Origin: an uncultured Lachnospiraceae bacterium
GTDB lineage: Bacteria; Bacillota; Clostridia; Lachnospirales; Lachnospiraceae
Length of the DNA: 39,389 bases
Assembly: GCA_910578845.1 (NCBI GenBank)
Contig: CAJTSL010000037.1
Span: 1 to 39,389 of the forward strand
Reading direction: 5' to 3'
In this document: piece after piece, positions 14,999-23,749 of the stretch
Layout of the letters: each line of letters begins with the position of its first letter
Position numbering within the stretch: position 1 is the first letter of the stretch
Translations under genes and position numbers: made by a program
Notes under the pieces: model-generated
Told to the model about the DNA's origin: nothing
Database searches by the model: none
Seen by the model: the letters and a program-made list of their open reading frames with translations, nothing else

Positions 14999-16012
14999 TT
15001 AATTTTCATGAATTAAAATCTCCTGTGATGCCCAATAATAATTCCCGTCAATAAGCGGATATTCTTCCGGCATCGTCTCTCCAAGCACACAGCTTGCCGC
15101 TAATTCAACAATAGCGCTGGCATAAATCTCCTTATTCGCGGAGACCGTCCCCAAGAGGCTGCCGTTTTCAAGCGCCTCCAATCCCGGTATCGTGCCATCG
15201 ATCCCGACAATATTGACGCCGCTGACCTGCGCACGTTCCAGTGCGTCTATCGCTCCTAGCGCCATGTCGTCGTTATTGCTGATCACCAGCTCTATCGTAT
15301 CAGGATATTCTGACAGCCACTGCTCCATCAGCGCAGATGCCTGGCTACGCTCCCAATTGGCAATCCCTCCCGTGATCTTCTCGATAGGCACCCCGCCGTC
15401 TTTCAGTGTCTGGACAGACCATTCCGTACGGATCAGAGAGTCCTGATGGCTTGTCTCTCCCTCAAGCATCACATAGCTGACCACGCCGTCACCATTTCTG
15501 TCTATTGCCTCTGGATGTTCCTTATACAGATCCACCACCATTTGGCCTTGCAATACCGCTGTTTCCTTTGCATCCACCCCAACATAATAAAGCTGGTTCC
15601 AACGCTCCATATCTTCTTCCACCGGCTGGCGGTTGAAGAACACTACCGGCACGCCCGCAGTCATAGCACGGTCGATGATGACCGAGGCGTCCATACGGTC
15701 TACCAGATTAATGCAAAGCACGTCGCATTCCAGGGCGATAAACCTCTCTACCTGATTGTTCTGGGTGTTCTGGCTTCCTTTGGCATCCTGGATGTCCAAG
15801 GTTACCTTAATGCCGTTTTCGCGTTCGTATTCTTTCGCCTTCTCCTCCAAGATGCTGCACAGATTATTGATAAAAGTATCGTCGCCCCGATACAGGCTGA
15901 TACCGATGCGCAGTGAATTCTTCTCTTCTTCTTTTCGTACGCTCTGGCAAGATGCCAACATGCATGCACAGGCTATCAGCAATATTGTCAGCCAGGTTTT
16001 TGCCCTCCTCAT
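14999..16012 (-). CDS. Second galactose-type sugar-binding lipoprotein (sensor-linked)
   Basis: 337 aa; lipobox LASC (Cys 22), then a Peripla_BP_4 domain closely like MglB: RIGISLYRGDDTFINNL at the N-terminus, a calcium-type loop DRNGDGVVSYVMLEGE, VISNNDDMALGAIDALE and IVGIDGTIPGLEALE. The ATG at 16012 is preferred to an upstream start because GGGAGGGG lies 5 bases before it. It lies with the histidine kinase and a further binding protein, separated from the transporter by the mglB promoter region, so it probably serves as a ligand-sensing partner of the kinase or as a second receptor for the importer. The first role is inference from gene order. Confidence 0.82.
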   Translation of the reverse strand: MRRAKTWLTILLIACACMLASCQSVRKEEEKNSLRIGISLYRGDDTFINNLCSILEEKAKEYERENGIKVTLDIQDAKGSQNTQNNQVERFIALECDVLCINLVDRMDASVIIDRAMTAGVPVVFFNRQPVEEDMERWNQLYYVGVDAKETAVLQGQMVVDLYKEHPEAIDRNGDGVVSYVMLEGETSHQDSLIRTEWSVQTLKDGGVPIEKITGGIANWERSQASALMEQWLSEYPDTIELVISNNDDMALGAIDALERAQVSGVNIVGIDGTIPGLEALENGSLLGTVSANKEIYASAIVELAASCVLGETMPEEYPLIDGNYYWASQEILIHEN

Positions 16013-16028
16013 CTTTTCCCCTCCCGAA

Positions 16029-16985
16029 TCATTCAATCGGGAACAACAGCTTCTCGTACTCCGGTTCCCGTAAGTTTTCTTTTTCTATATAATAAAAATC
16101 AGCCATGATAGGAATATTGTCCTTGCCTTCCAATGTCTGCACCGCTAAGCATACGCTAAGATAACCTATGCTAAAATCATCTGTCACACAGATGCCTGAA
16201 ATACGCCCGCGATCCAAATCGTTGAGGATCGGCACAGTGTTCCCTCTGCCATAAAGCCCACAGAAACGCCCATCTGCCGCCGGATTATCTGACAGCATAT
16301 CTGACACTTCTGACAGGATCTCTGCGTTTTCCGCTAAAAGCATCACCTTCTCATTCCTTCCATTCGCCTCCGCAGACAAACTAAATCCCGCCGCTTCATC
16401 CCGCTCAATTACGCGCGTCCTGCACCCTGCATCTGCGAACACGTCACTGGCGCCTTTAAGGAAACGACGATCCATCCCGTTTTGCTTCGCAGCATCTATC
16501 AGCATCCAGACCGAAGCGTCCGTAGGCATATTTCCTAGCATTTCATTGGCAATCCGTCTTCCCATCTGCTCATAATCAATGACAATGTCTCCCGCGCCTG
16601 TTTTCTCCATAAACCCTGGCTGTATGAATATCACCGGGACAACCATCGGTTTTTCGGCTACTTGTTCCTCATCTGCCGGAACGACGATTAACGCATCGGC
16701 CCCATCCTGTTGCTCACGCTCCATCAATTCCATTTGCTGCTCTACATCCGACTTCTCGTACAACGTTATTAAATGGACATCCACATTAAATTCCATGGCA
16801 GCCTGATCCATCCCCTTGCGGAAATTGCTATAATTGTCACTCCTGACATCTTCTATGATAACAGCGATCTGATAGATCTCGCGTTCCGGTTCCCTTATGA
16901 TCAAGTCTGTAGAGCACATGAGAAAAAGCAACGCCAAAAACGCTACATATAAAAATAATAACCATTTCCCGCCTTTACTGATCAT
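16029..16985 (-). CDS. Membrane-anchored periplasmic-binding-like sensor protein
   Basis: 318 aa with one N-terminal membrane segment (about residues 8-25, WLLFLYVAFLALLFLMC) that lacks a proper lipobox, so it is likely an uncleaved anchor. The rest is a Peripla_BP_4-type fold, more divergent than its neighbours (YQIAVIIEDVRSDNYSNFRK, ADALIVVPADEE, VWMLIDAAKQNGMDRR, GICVTDDFSIGYLS). Its ATG at 16985 overlaps the kinase stop as ATGA, so the two are translationally coupled. This strongly suggests a partner of the kinase that presents sugar occupancy to it. No calcium loop is seen; the ligand is unknown. Confidence 0.78.
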   Translation of the reverse strand: MISKGGKWLLFLYVAFLALLFLMCSTDLIIREPEREIYQIAVIIEDVRSDNYSNFRKGMDQAAMEFNVDVHLITLYEKSDVEQQMELMEREQQDGADALIVVPADEEQVAEKPMVVPVIFIQPGFMEKTGAGDIVIDYEQMGRRIANEMLGNMPTDASVWMLIDAAKQNGMDRRFLKGASDVFADAGCRTRVIERDEAAGFSLSAEANGRNEKVMLLAENAEILSEVSDMLSDNPAADGRFCGLYGRGNTVPILNDLDRGRISGICVTDDFSIGYLSVCLAVQTLEGKDNIPIMADFYYIEKENLREPEYEKLLFPIE

Positions 16986-18772
16986 TCCTGCTCCTTCTTC
17001 ATTGTCTCTGCATAAACTTGTGCCGGGAGACAAATAGTAACCGCCGTTCCTTCATCTGGTTCGGACTCAATTGACAGTCCATAGTCTTCGCCAAAATACA
17101 GCTTGATCCGCTCATTAACATTCTTCACACCAATCCCGGATCCTCTCCTGGAAGATATATGTCTCTCCTCCCCCAAAAGCCTTGCTACCTGTTCTTCTGT
17201 CATGCCAAGGCCATTGTCACGGATATGGAACCATAATTTCTCCGCTTCCCGGTATACTTCTATGCAGATTTCCCCGTCACCGTCCATGAATTCCATGCCA
17301 TGGTAAATGGCATTCTCTACTAACGGCTGCAACATCAGCTTTAAGCTGACCAAATCCAAGACATCCTCGCTTGCTTCAATGTTATAGACGAATTTATTCT
17401 TAAACCGCATCTGTTGGATCGTCAGATAATTGCGCACATGCTCTAGTTCGTCCTTTACCGTGATAATGCTCCTTCCCTTGCTTAGGCTGATGCGGAAGAA
17501 GCGCGCCAGTGCCGTGACAACTTTAACGGCCTCTTGCTTTTGTTCATTTTCTATCATCCATACGATAATATCCAGTGTGTTATATAAGAAATGAGGGTTA
17601 ATCTGCGATTGCAGGATATCAAACTCATTTTTGCGCTTATGTTCATGTTCAGCCACAATGTCTTCCATCAGAGCCTTGATCCGCTTTGCCATATCCCCAA
17701 TGGACCTGCCCAGATGCCTGATCTCATACGATCCACCCATATAAACCTTCGTATCCAGTTCGCCCGCTTCAATGGCGTTGACCGATTTCTCCAGCTTCTG
17801 GATCGGGATCGTTATCCTGGTAGAGATAAATGAATTGGTAAGGATCAGCACTAATAGAAACGCTGCCAAAAGAAATATCAAAAAGAGCCGCATCTTCAGA
17901 TTATTCAAAGATAATCCTTTCTCCGGCGTAACGCTCAAAAGCTTCCAGCCAGTATACCCTACTGACTTCACGCTCACATCCCGCCATTCCCCATCATACT
18001 TCTCACGGTAACTGCCATCACGATAACCTGCTGCTATGATGGTGTTTTCTGTCACCTGCCCCGTTGCAATCAACTGCATCTTCGGATGATAGATCAGTTC
18101 ACCATTATTGCCAACCATATAGAGATATCCCTGATTCCCTAATGTAATATTCTCCAAGATCTGCTGTAGGCTGTTATACCGGATATCAATCAGCAAAATG
18201 CCCTGTTCCGTGGACGTCCCATACGTGATCTCAACTGCGCGGGTCAGCGTAATGACCCATTTGTACTGGTTCTCATTATTATCAAAGATATATTGTACAT
18301 GGGGCGTTGTAAAGTGCAGGTTATCCGTCCTGGCTAATGTATTGCCAAACCATTCTTCTTCCGTCACGTCTAGCCCTGTCTTTAAACGCGCTGCCGGCAC
18401 TGATTCTAATAGATACCCCTCTTTGGACAAAAGAGCTATATTCGCAATGCTGTCCTTATTATTGTCATACAACAATGTGAACTGGCTATTCACCGATTCT
18501 TCGCTCAGATCCGCATTTTTGATCACTCCATAGTAAAGGCTGTCAGACAGCTTCATAATCGTCCGCAGGTAAGAATCCACTGACCGGTTAATCTGTCCTA
18601 AGACAGCCTGGTTTTCATCCTGAATGGATAATGCCAACTGACGTGACATTTGCATATAGAGAACGATGCCGATTAACAAGATGATTGCCAGCGCACTGAC
18701 TGTAAAATATATGAAAATCATAGAGCGGATGCTGTTCTTTTTCTCCTGTCCTGCCGGTAAATCATTTCCCAT
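16982..18772 (-). CDS. YesM-type sensor histidine kinase
   Basis: 596 aa membrane kinase. Transmembrane helix about 17-38, extracellular dCache-like sensor region about 40-290, second helix about 297-318, HAMP linker to about 370, then the HisKA_7TM/His_kinase block with phospho-His in QSQINPHFLYNTLDI (about 397) and an HATPase with N box NAIYHG and G boxes DNGLGMTEEQV and RGSGIGVKNVNERI. Partner of the AraC-type regulator 14 bp upstream and of the coupled binding protein downstream. Such YesMN pairs control sugar uptake operons in Firmicutes; here the target is most likely mglBAC. Confidence 0.88.
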   Translation of the reverse strand: MGNDLPAGQEKKNSIRSMIFIYFTVSALAIILLIGIVLYMQMSRQLALSIQDENQAVLGQINRSVDSYLRTIMKLSDSLYYGVIKNADLSEESVNSQFTLLYDNNKDSIANIALLSKEGYLLESVPAARLKTGLDVTEEEWFGNTLARTDNLHFTTPHVQYIFDNNENQYKWVITLTRAVEITYGTSTEQGILLIDIRYNSLQQILENITLGNQGYLYMVGNNGELIYHPKMQLIATGQVTENTIIAAGYRDGSYREKYDGEWRDVSVKSVGYTGWKLLSVTPEKGLSLNNLKMRLFLIFLLAAFLLVLILTNSFISTRITIPIQKLEKSVNAIEAGELDTKVYMGGSYEIRHLGRSIGDMAKRIKALMEDIVAEHEHKRKNEFDILQSQINPHFLYNTLDIIVWMIENEQKQEAVKVVTALARFFRISLSKGRSIITVKDELEHVRNYLTIQQMRFKNKFVYNIEASEDVLDLVSLKLMLQPLVENAIYHGMEFMDGDGEICIEVYREAEKLWFHIRDNGLGMTEEQVARLLGEERHISSRRGSGIGVKNVNERIKLYFGEDYGLSIESEPDEGTAVTICLPAQVYAETMKKEQE

Positions 18773-18786
18773 AGTGTTCCTTTCCG

Positions 18787-20412
18787 CTACTTATTGCCTC
18801 CGCCCTGCGTTCCCCGGTATCTTGTAGGTGACACGCCGTATCGTTTCTTAAATACATAACTGAAATAATTCTGCTCCTGGTACCCTACTTTCTGGGCAAT
18901 TACATACGTCTTATCATCTGTCTCGTTCAATAGCTCCACTGCCTTCTTAAGCCTTACCTCCGTCAGATAGTTAACATAACTTTGTCCTGTTTCTTTCTTG
19001 AATACGGTAGAGAAATAAGCCGGGCTCATATGCAAATGGCGGCACAATGTCTCCACGGACAGTTCCGAATCCGCATAATGTTCCCTGATATATTCTTTTG
19101 CCTCACTAATGACCTTCCGCATCGTATTATCTCTTTCCTGGTTCATCGCCTCATTCATACGGCATGAGACAGGAATGATCCGGCCGGCAAATTCCTCTTT
19201 GTTACAGATTCCCTCCATAATGACCTCATAATGCTCTTTCGAATCAAACATGACGTCAGCATCCAGGTCATATTGCTGCATCAGCCTGAACAGGCAATTG
19301 GCAATAGAGAGCATATATAGCTGGTATTGCCTGGCATGGACCTTCGCATCCTCCATTTTGGCGGACAGATTCTTAACCTTCTTTTCAATTGTCTCACGAG
19401 AGCCGAATTTGATGGCCGTCGTCAATTCTTCTTCATCCTTAGCGAAAAACTGGAGCTTTCCTCTGTTGACCGGTTCTACGTCATTGATGTAAATCGGCTT
19501 TCCTTCGCCCACGATGGCACGATATCCGATCGCATCCACCGCCTCTTGATAAGAAATGCCGATATCCTGCAAATCACCACAGCTACGCCCCACACCGACT
19601 GTAATGTCAATCTCTAGCAGGCGTCTGCTCTCCTTGCATATATCGCCGAATAAATTAATCAGCCCCGTCTGCGTATTGTTCTCATCAATCGCAGCGATCA
19701 CCGTAATGCCTTCCATAGAAGTAAAAATAGCAAATCGGCAGTAAGTTCTAAGGATATCTTCCACTAACCCGCGTACAGAAATAGGAATCAGCTCCTGATG
19801 CATGGAAAGCGCCTGTGTTTCCACGCACTCTACCCGCTCCACATGAATGACAGCCGCCAGCCACTTACGCGCATCCAAAATATCAATTCCATAATCCCGC
19901 AGCTTAGGGACCACCGCCGTCACATCTGTCGTCCTGCTCACCAGATTATTCAAAAACAGCTCCCGCAGAATAGGCAGGCTTCCCAAGTAGCTCTCCCGAA
20001 GGGCGTCAATGTCACGGCGCTGTTCTATCTCCTCATCTAAACTGTCCCGTATCCTCTTTAAGATTACCGCTAACTCCTCTCCGTTAACCGGTTTCAAAAT
20101 GTATTCCGTTACTTTTAGCTTAATGGCCTGTTTCGCATACTCAAAATCATCATATCCGGAAAAGATAATCACCTTCATCGACGGATATTTCTCTCTGATC
20201 CGTGCTGTTAAAGCCAATCCGTCCATATACGGCATACGGATATCCGTTATGACAACGTCAGGCTCTAACTGTTCTAGCTTCTCCAAAGCATCTTCCCCGT
20301 TCTCGGCATCTCCTACGACTACAAACCCTAGCCGTTCCCAATCCATTTTACGGATAATCCCTTTACGGACTTCCTCTTCATCATCTACCAGCATGATACG
20401 ATACAGACTCAC
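18787..20412 (-). CDS. AraC-type response regulator (YesN-like)
   Basis: 541 aa. Receiver domain 1-120 with acidic pocket DDEE (10-13), phospho-acceptor Asp 57 in VVITDIRMPYMDG and Lys in YILKPVNGEE; a long middle region (about 130-430) typical of YesN proteins; a C-terminal AraC double helix-turn-helix (about 435-535: ELSVETLCRHLHMSPAYFST and KVGYQEQNYFSYVFKKRYG, ending PTRYR). Start GTG at 20412 with AGGAAG upstream; it overlaps the preceding gene by 32 bases. Heads the row kinase, two binding proteins, mglBAC. Probably activates the mglB promoter in response to extracellular sugar. Confidence 0.88.
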   Translation of the reverse strand: MSLYRIMLVDDEEEVRKGIIRKMDWERLGFVVVGDAENGEDALEKLEQLEPDVVITDIRMPYMDGLALTARIREKYPSMKVIIFSGYDDFEYAKQAIKLKVTEYILKPVNGEELAVILKRIRDSLDEEIEQRRDIDALRESYLGSLPILRELFLNNLVSRTTDVTAVVPKLRDYGIDILDARKWLAAVIHVERVECVETQALSMHQELIPISVRGLVEDILRTYCRFAIFTSMEGITVIAAIDENNTQTGLINLFGDICKESRRLLEIDITVGVGRSCGDLQDIGISYQEAVDAIGYRAIVGEGKPIYINDVEPVNRGKLQFFAKDEEELTTAIKFGSRETIEKKVKNLSAKMEDAKVHARQYQLYMLSIANCLFRLMQQYDLDADVMFDSKEHYEVIMEGICNKEEFAGRIIPVSCRMNEAMNQERDNTMRKVISEAKEYIREHYADSELSVETLCRHLHMSPAYFSTVFKKETGQSYVNYLTEVRLKKAVELLNETDDKTYVIAQKVGYQEQNYFSYVFKKRYGVSPTRYRGTQGGGNK

Positions 20413-21046
20413 GATAACTTCCTGCCTTTCTGTCCCTTTGCGGACATACGGAATGTAATTCCTGATTTCTTTCTTCGCTATCTACATACGATACGCTAAC
20501 GGTTGCCTCCACGGCTTTAGGAGCCTGTTTGAAGCCGCATAAAATCAATAGCTCTTCATATGACTTACATCCGCACTTCTTGATGATCGTACACAAATGC
20601 GGCGAATTTGCCTCTTTGTATCTGTTATATATTTTCGTGTCTACATATTTTACTTTAGTTTTCTTTCTTATCCTTTGGTAATTTTTCATAAAAACGCCGC
20701 TAAAATAATTGACGCCACACCCTCTATATGGAGAAGAAGCTTTGTATTGTCTTGTGAATTGTGGGAAATATTCCTGATAAAACTTATCTATCGAAGAAAT
20801 GCCGAATTTATGATATATGACCGTATTGCTAGGCAAATGATTACCAGCAGTCAGTTCTTTCGAACCGGGCAGTACATGATCATGTCCTATTGCATAGTCC
20901 TCTATGGCATCGATAATAGACTTCTTCGTCCATGCCGATAAAGGAAGCTCTCCTAACATATCTTGCAGTTTTTCTATGATTTCCTGGTTTTGTCCACAAA
21001 CAGACAATTGTTTAATCGCCGCTTCTACAGCCTGCCTCCTAGTCAT
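20381..21046 (-). CDS. Uncharacterised Lachnospiraceae-type protein
   Basis: 221 aa, basic, no signal peptide or membrane helix. The N-terminal 45 residues look helical (RRQAVEAAIKQLSVCGQNQE), followed by WTKKSIIDAIEDYAIGHDHV, a segment LPSNTVIYHKFGISSIDKFY and a Lys/Tyr-rich C-terminal part with CGCKSYEELLILCGFK. The repeated short helix pairs around HKFG and KKCGCKS resemble small DNA-binding repeats, but no known family is claimed. ATG at 21046 after AAGGAG is preferred to GTG 21055. It overlaps the response regulator start by 32 bases, so it may be co-translated. Its 5' end abuts the broken sigG copy on the other strand. Confidence 0.65.
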   Translation of the reverse strand: MTRRQAVEAAIKQLSVCGQNQEIIEKLQDMLGELPLSAWTKKSIIDAIEDYAIGHDHVLPGSKELTAGNHLPSNTVIYHKFGISSIDKFYQEYFPQFTRQYKASSPYRGCGVNYFSGVFMKNYQRIRKKTKVKYVDTKIYNRYKEANSPHLCTIIKKCGCKSYEELLILCGFKQAPKAVEATVSVSYVDSEERNQELHSVCPQRDRKAGSYRESVSYHAGR

Positions 21047-21065
21047 TCGCGCCACTCCTTGTCCA

Positions 21066-21582
21066 TTCTCGTCAAGTTATGTTCATGCCAATGATTATCG
21101 GAGAAATCAGACGTTATCTAAGAGATTCCAACAGCATCAGAGTTTCCCGTTCTTTGAAAGATACTGCCTATAAAGCAATCTATGCCAAGGAAAACCTGAC
21201 CCGCAAGAATGCGCAGGAACCTACCATGAATGAAATTGCCGAAGAAATCGGCATCCCACAAGAAGATATCGTCTACGCGCTCGACGCCATCCAGAGCCCC
21301 ATGAGCCTATATGAGCCTATCTACACCGATGGTGGGGATACGCTCTATGTTATGGATCAGATCAGCGATAAGAAGAACAAAGAAGAAATATGGGTGGAAC
21401 ACATTTCTTTAAGCGAGGCAATGAAGAAGCTTTCTGAAAGAGAACATGAAATCATTACCCTACGCTTCTTTGAAGGGAAAACACAGATGGAAGTCGCCGA
21501 GAAAATCGGCATCTCCCAAGCACAAGTCTCCCGCCTAGAGAAGAACGCGCTAAAGACCATGCGCAACTACCTGACCGCTTAG
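21066..21582 (+). pseudogene. sigG: Truncated sporulation sigma factor SigG (regions 2.4-4 only)
   Basis: Forespore sigma-G directs late forespore transcription. From 21079 the frame reads PMIIGEIRRYLRD, then IRVSRSLKDTAYKA, DGGDTLYVMDQISD and KTQMEVAEKIGISQAQVSRL, an unmistakable SigG C-terminal two thirds (167 aa against about 257). The first part, with sigma regions 1.2-2.3 that bind RNA polymerase, is absent; traces of the FSTYAV codons with small indels seem to remain at 21066-21083. There is no ribosome binding site at the ATG. In Clostridia and Bacillus sigG normally follows sigE on the same strand; here it is inverted, 2.2 kb away, and its stop touches the stop of the convergent gene. 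An intact sigG elsewhere is possible. Confidence 0.8.
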
Positions 21583-23601
21583 TCAGGCATTTTCTTCAAT
21601 ATGATGAATATTGGCAATATCATAAGACAATGTAATATCTCTTTTGCCATATAATTTAAAATAATTCTGCACGATCCTATCGGTTACGACACGGATATCT
21701 CCCTTTTCAGCGCCCAACAAGACAACCAGGAACTGGGAGCTGCTATATCTTGTCCCAACATCCACGCCACGAAGGGATTTGATGATCGCCTGCTCCATGC
21801 ACTGCATCGCCTGCTCCATCTGGTCTAACCTGACGTCGCTTCCGTCTGCCGAGAAAAGCGTAAACAGAATCAGCTGCACTTCTTGATTGTTCCGCTGCGA
21901 GAAGTGCAGGACAAAATCATAGACCCGGCCAAACTCATCATAGTCAATCTTGAATGCGCCACGATAAGACTCCCTATGCTCTACCATATCTACCAGCCTG
22001 TTCAAGTCTGCTTTCGACTGTTCTAATGTCTTCGCCATATTCGTGCTTTGGTAGAAAAGATAACACTCATTGGAATTGCTCTGCTTCGCATGGTATAACG
22101 CCTTATCCGCTTTCCTGAGCAACTCGTCAAAATCACCGCCATCAACGCCAAAGAGGCTGATGCCAATCGCAAAAGAGATCTCGTTCAGGATATGGACTTC
22201 TTTCTTCCTCTCCTCAAAGACAGACAGGATCTTCTCCGCCGTATCGGCTGCGCCTTTCTGTCCCGATATGCCCTCCACATAGTAAAGGAACTCATCTCCG
22301 CCCATTCTGCATACGATATTCTTCTCCGATACGTCTTTTAACATATCCGCTATCAATTTTAGGACATAGTCTCCGGCAAGATGTCCATATTTATCATTGA
22401 TCTGTCTGAAATTATTCAGATCGATCATCATAAAACAGCCGCTCCCGTTACGCAGGCTTTCCGTAATTTCCTTTTCTCCCTGCTCTCTCCCGAGAAGCCC
22501 TGTCAGATAATCCAGCTTAGTGTCCAACCCGGTTTCTTCTTTCGTCACGCCGCCGTATATTTTGTTGCTATGAAAAACCGGCATGACCATGTCTTCTTCC
22601 GGGATATGCTGTTGCAAGTTCCCTTCTTCGAGAAGTTCCATGAACTCATCCACCAGGTACGGATCAAACTGCGTCCCTCTTCCCTTGACGAGCTCTAGGC
22701 GCACCATTTCATCTTGTAATCTTTTCCGGTATACACGATTGCTTGTCATAGCGTCATAAGAATCCACAATGCCGATGACCCTTGCGACTTCGGGGATTTC
22801 CGTACCCTTTAAGCCATTCGGATAACCCTTGCCGTCATATCTCTCATGGTGGTATTTGGCGCCAACACTGACATTGGGGAACATTTTGATGTCTTTTAAT
22901 ATTTCCGCGCCCATCGAGGTATGGTTCTTGATCAAATCAAATTCTACATTAGTAAGCTTAAACGGTTTATTCAATACGGAATCCGGCACGCCGATTTTCC
23001 CAATATCATGAAGGAGCGCCACATAGTGGATATTCTGTACATCTTCTTCCGTCCAGCCGATTTTGCGCGCAAGCGCTTCAGAATAATAAGCGACGCGCAT
23101 AGAATGCCCTTTCGTATAATCATCTTTGGCATCAATAGTATTGGCTACTGTCGTAATCGCCTGAATGGTTACAAGCTCTACCTCCCTTGTCTTCTCATCC
23201 AAACGCTGCTGTAAATCCTTACGATAACCATCCAGTTCAATCGTACGGCGGATACGGTTTAACATAATCCGCGGCTCGAAAGGCTTGGTAATGAAGTCAT
23301 TCGCTCCCAGTTCAAAGCATTGCGCTTCTGTTTCCGTTTTCCTGTCCGCAGTCAGGAAAATAACCGGTATCCTGCTCCATTCCTGATGCTCCTGGAGTTG
23401 TTTCATCACTTCAAACCCACCCATTACCGGCATAAAAATATCTAAAAGAATCAAATCCGGCTTATGCTTTTCCAAATACTTAAACGCCAGCTTCCCGGAA
23501 TTCACGCTGATAACTTTATATTCTTCCGATAGGAACTTCTGTGCCGTCACAAGATTCATTCTATCGTCATCTACAATCAGGATCGTCTTCCTTGTCCCCA
23601 T
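21583..23601 (-). CDS. Response regulator with HD-GYP and GGDEF domains (c-di-GMP turnover)
   Basis: 672 aa, three signalling domains: receiver (about 5-120; DDDR, phospho-Asp in LILLDIFMPVMGG near 55, KPF), HD-GYP phosphodiesterase (about 150-330; HSMRVAYYSE, ALLHDIGKIG, HHERYDGKGYPNG, the last being the HHExxDGxGYP signature), and GGDEF cyclase (about 370-510; DLNNFRQINDKYGHLAGDY, MGGDEF). A further alpha/beta C-terminal part of about 150 aa is not recognised. Both making and breaking c-di-GMP are thus possible in one protein. The ATG at 23601 follows GGGGAG. A near-consensus promoter lies at 23669-23697. No kinase is adjacent. Confidence 0.87.
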   Translation of the reverse strand: MGTRKTILIVDDDRMNLVTAQKFLSEEYKVISVNSGKLAFKYLEKHKPDLILLDIFMPVMGGFEVMKQLQEHQEWSRIPVIFLTADRKTETEAQCFELGANDFITKPFEPRIMLNRIRRTIELDGYRKDLQQRLDEKTREVELVTIQAITTVANTIDAKDDYTKGHSMRVAYYSEALARKIGWTEEDVQNIHYVALLHDIGKIGVPDSVLNKPFKLTNVEFDLIKNHTSMGAEILKDIKMFPNVSVGAKYHHERYDGKGYPNGLKGTEIPEVARVIGIVDSYDAMTSNRVYRKRLQDEMVRLELVKGRGTQFDPYLVDEFMELLEEGNLQQHIPEEDMVMPVFHSNKIYGGVTKEETGLDTKLDYLTGLLGREQGEKEITESLRNGSGCFMMIDLNNFRQINDKYGHLAGDYVLKLIADMLKDVSEKNIVCRMGGDEFLYYVEGISGQKGAADTAEKILSVFEERKKEVHILNEISFAIGISLFGVDGGDFDELLRKADKALYHAKQSNSNECYLFYQSTNMAKTLEQSKADLNRLVDMVEHRESYRGAFKIDYDEFGRVYDFVLHFSQRNNQEVQLILFTLFSADGSDVRLDQMEQAMQCMEQAIIKSLRGVDVGTRYSSSQFLVVLLGAEKGDIRVVTDRIVQNYFKLYGKRDITLSYDIANIHHIEENA

Positions 23602-23668
23602 ATGCTCTGCTCCCCATCATGATAGCGTTTTGCCGCTAATCTCCCATCCAATATAGCTTCTTTATGCT

Positions 23669-23697
23669 ATTATACTTTTTCCTGCAATAAAAAGCAA
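23669..23697 (-). promoter_or_regulatory. SigmaA promoter of the HD-GYP/GGDEF gene
   Basis: On the minus strand TTGCTT (23692-23697), 17-bp spacer, TATAAT (23669-23674). The -35 lies inside the sigE terminator hairpin, so reading through from sigE and starting here are closely linked. Confidence 0.6.
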
Positions 23698-23727
23698 TCG
23701 AATATCTGCTAATACTCGATTGCTTTC
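23686..23727 (-). terminator. Terminator of the spoIIGA-sigE operon
   Basis: Stem AAAGCAATCGA / TCGATTGCTTT (23691-23701 and 23716-23726) with a 14-nt loop; on the minus strand followed by TTTTTATT. Lies 23 bp behind the sigE stop. Confidence 0.8.
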
Positions 23728-23749
23728 TTAAATTTTATGCCTTTTATTT

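Noticed and set aside
13920..16073. Several long plus-strand frames opposite the sugar-binding genes
   Set aside because: They mirror conserved coding sequence on the minus strand and lack ribosome binding sites and families.
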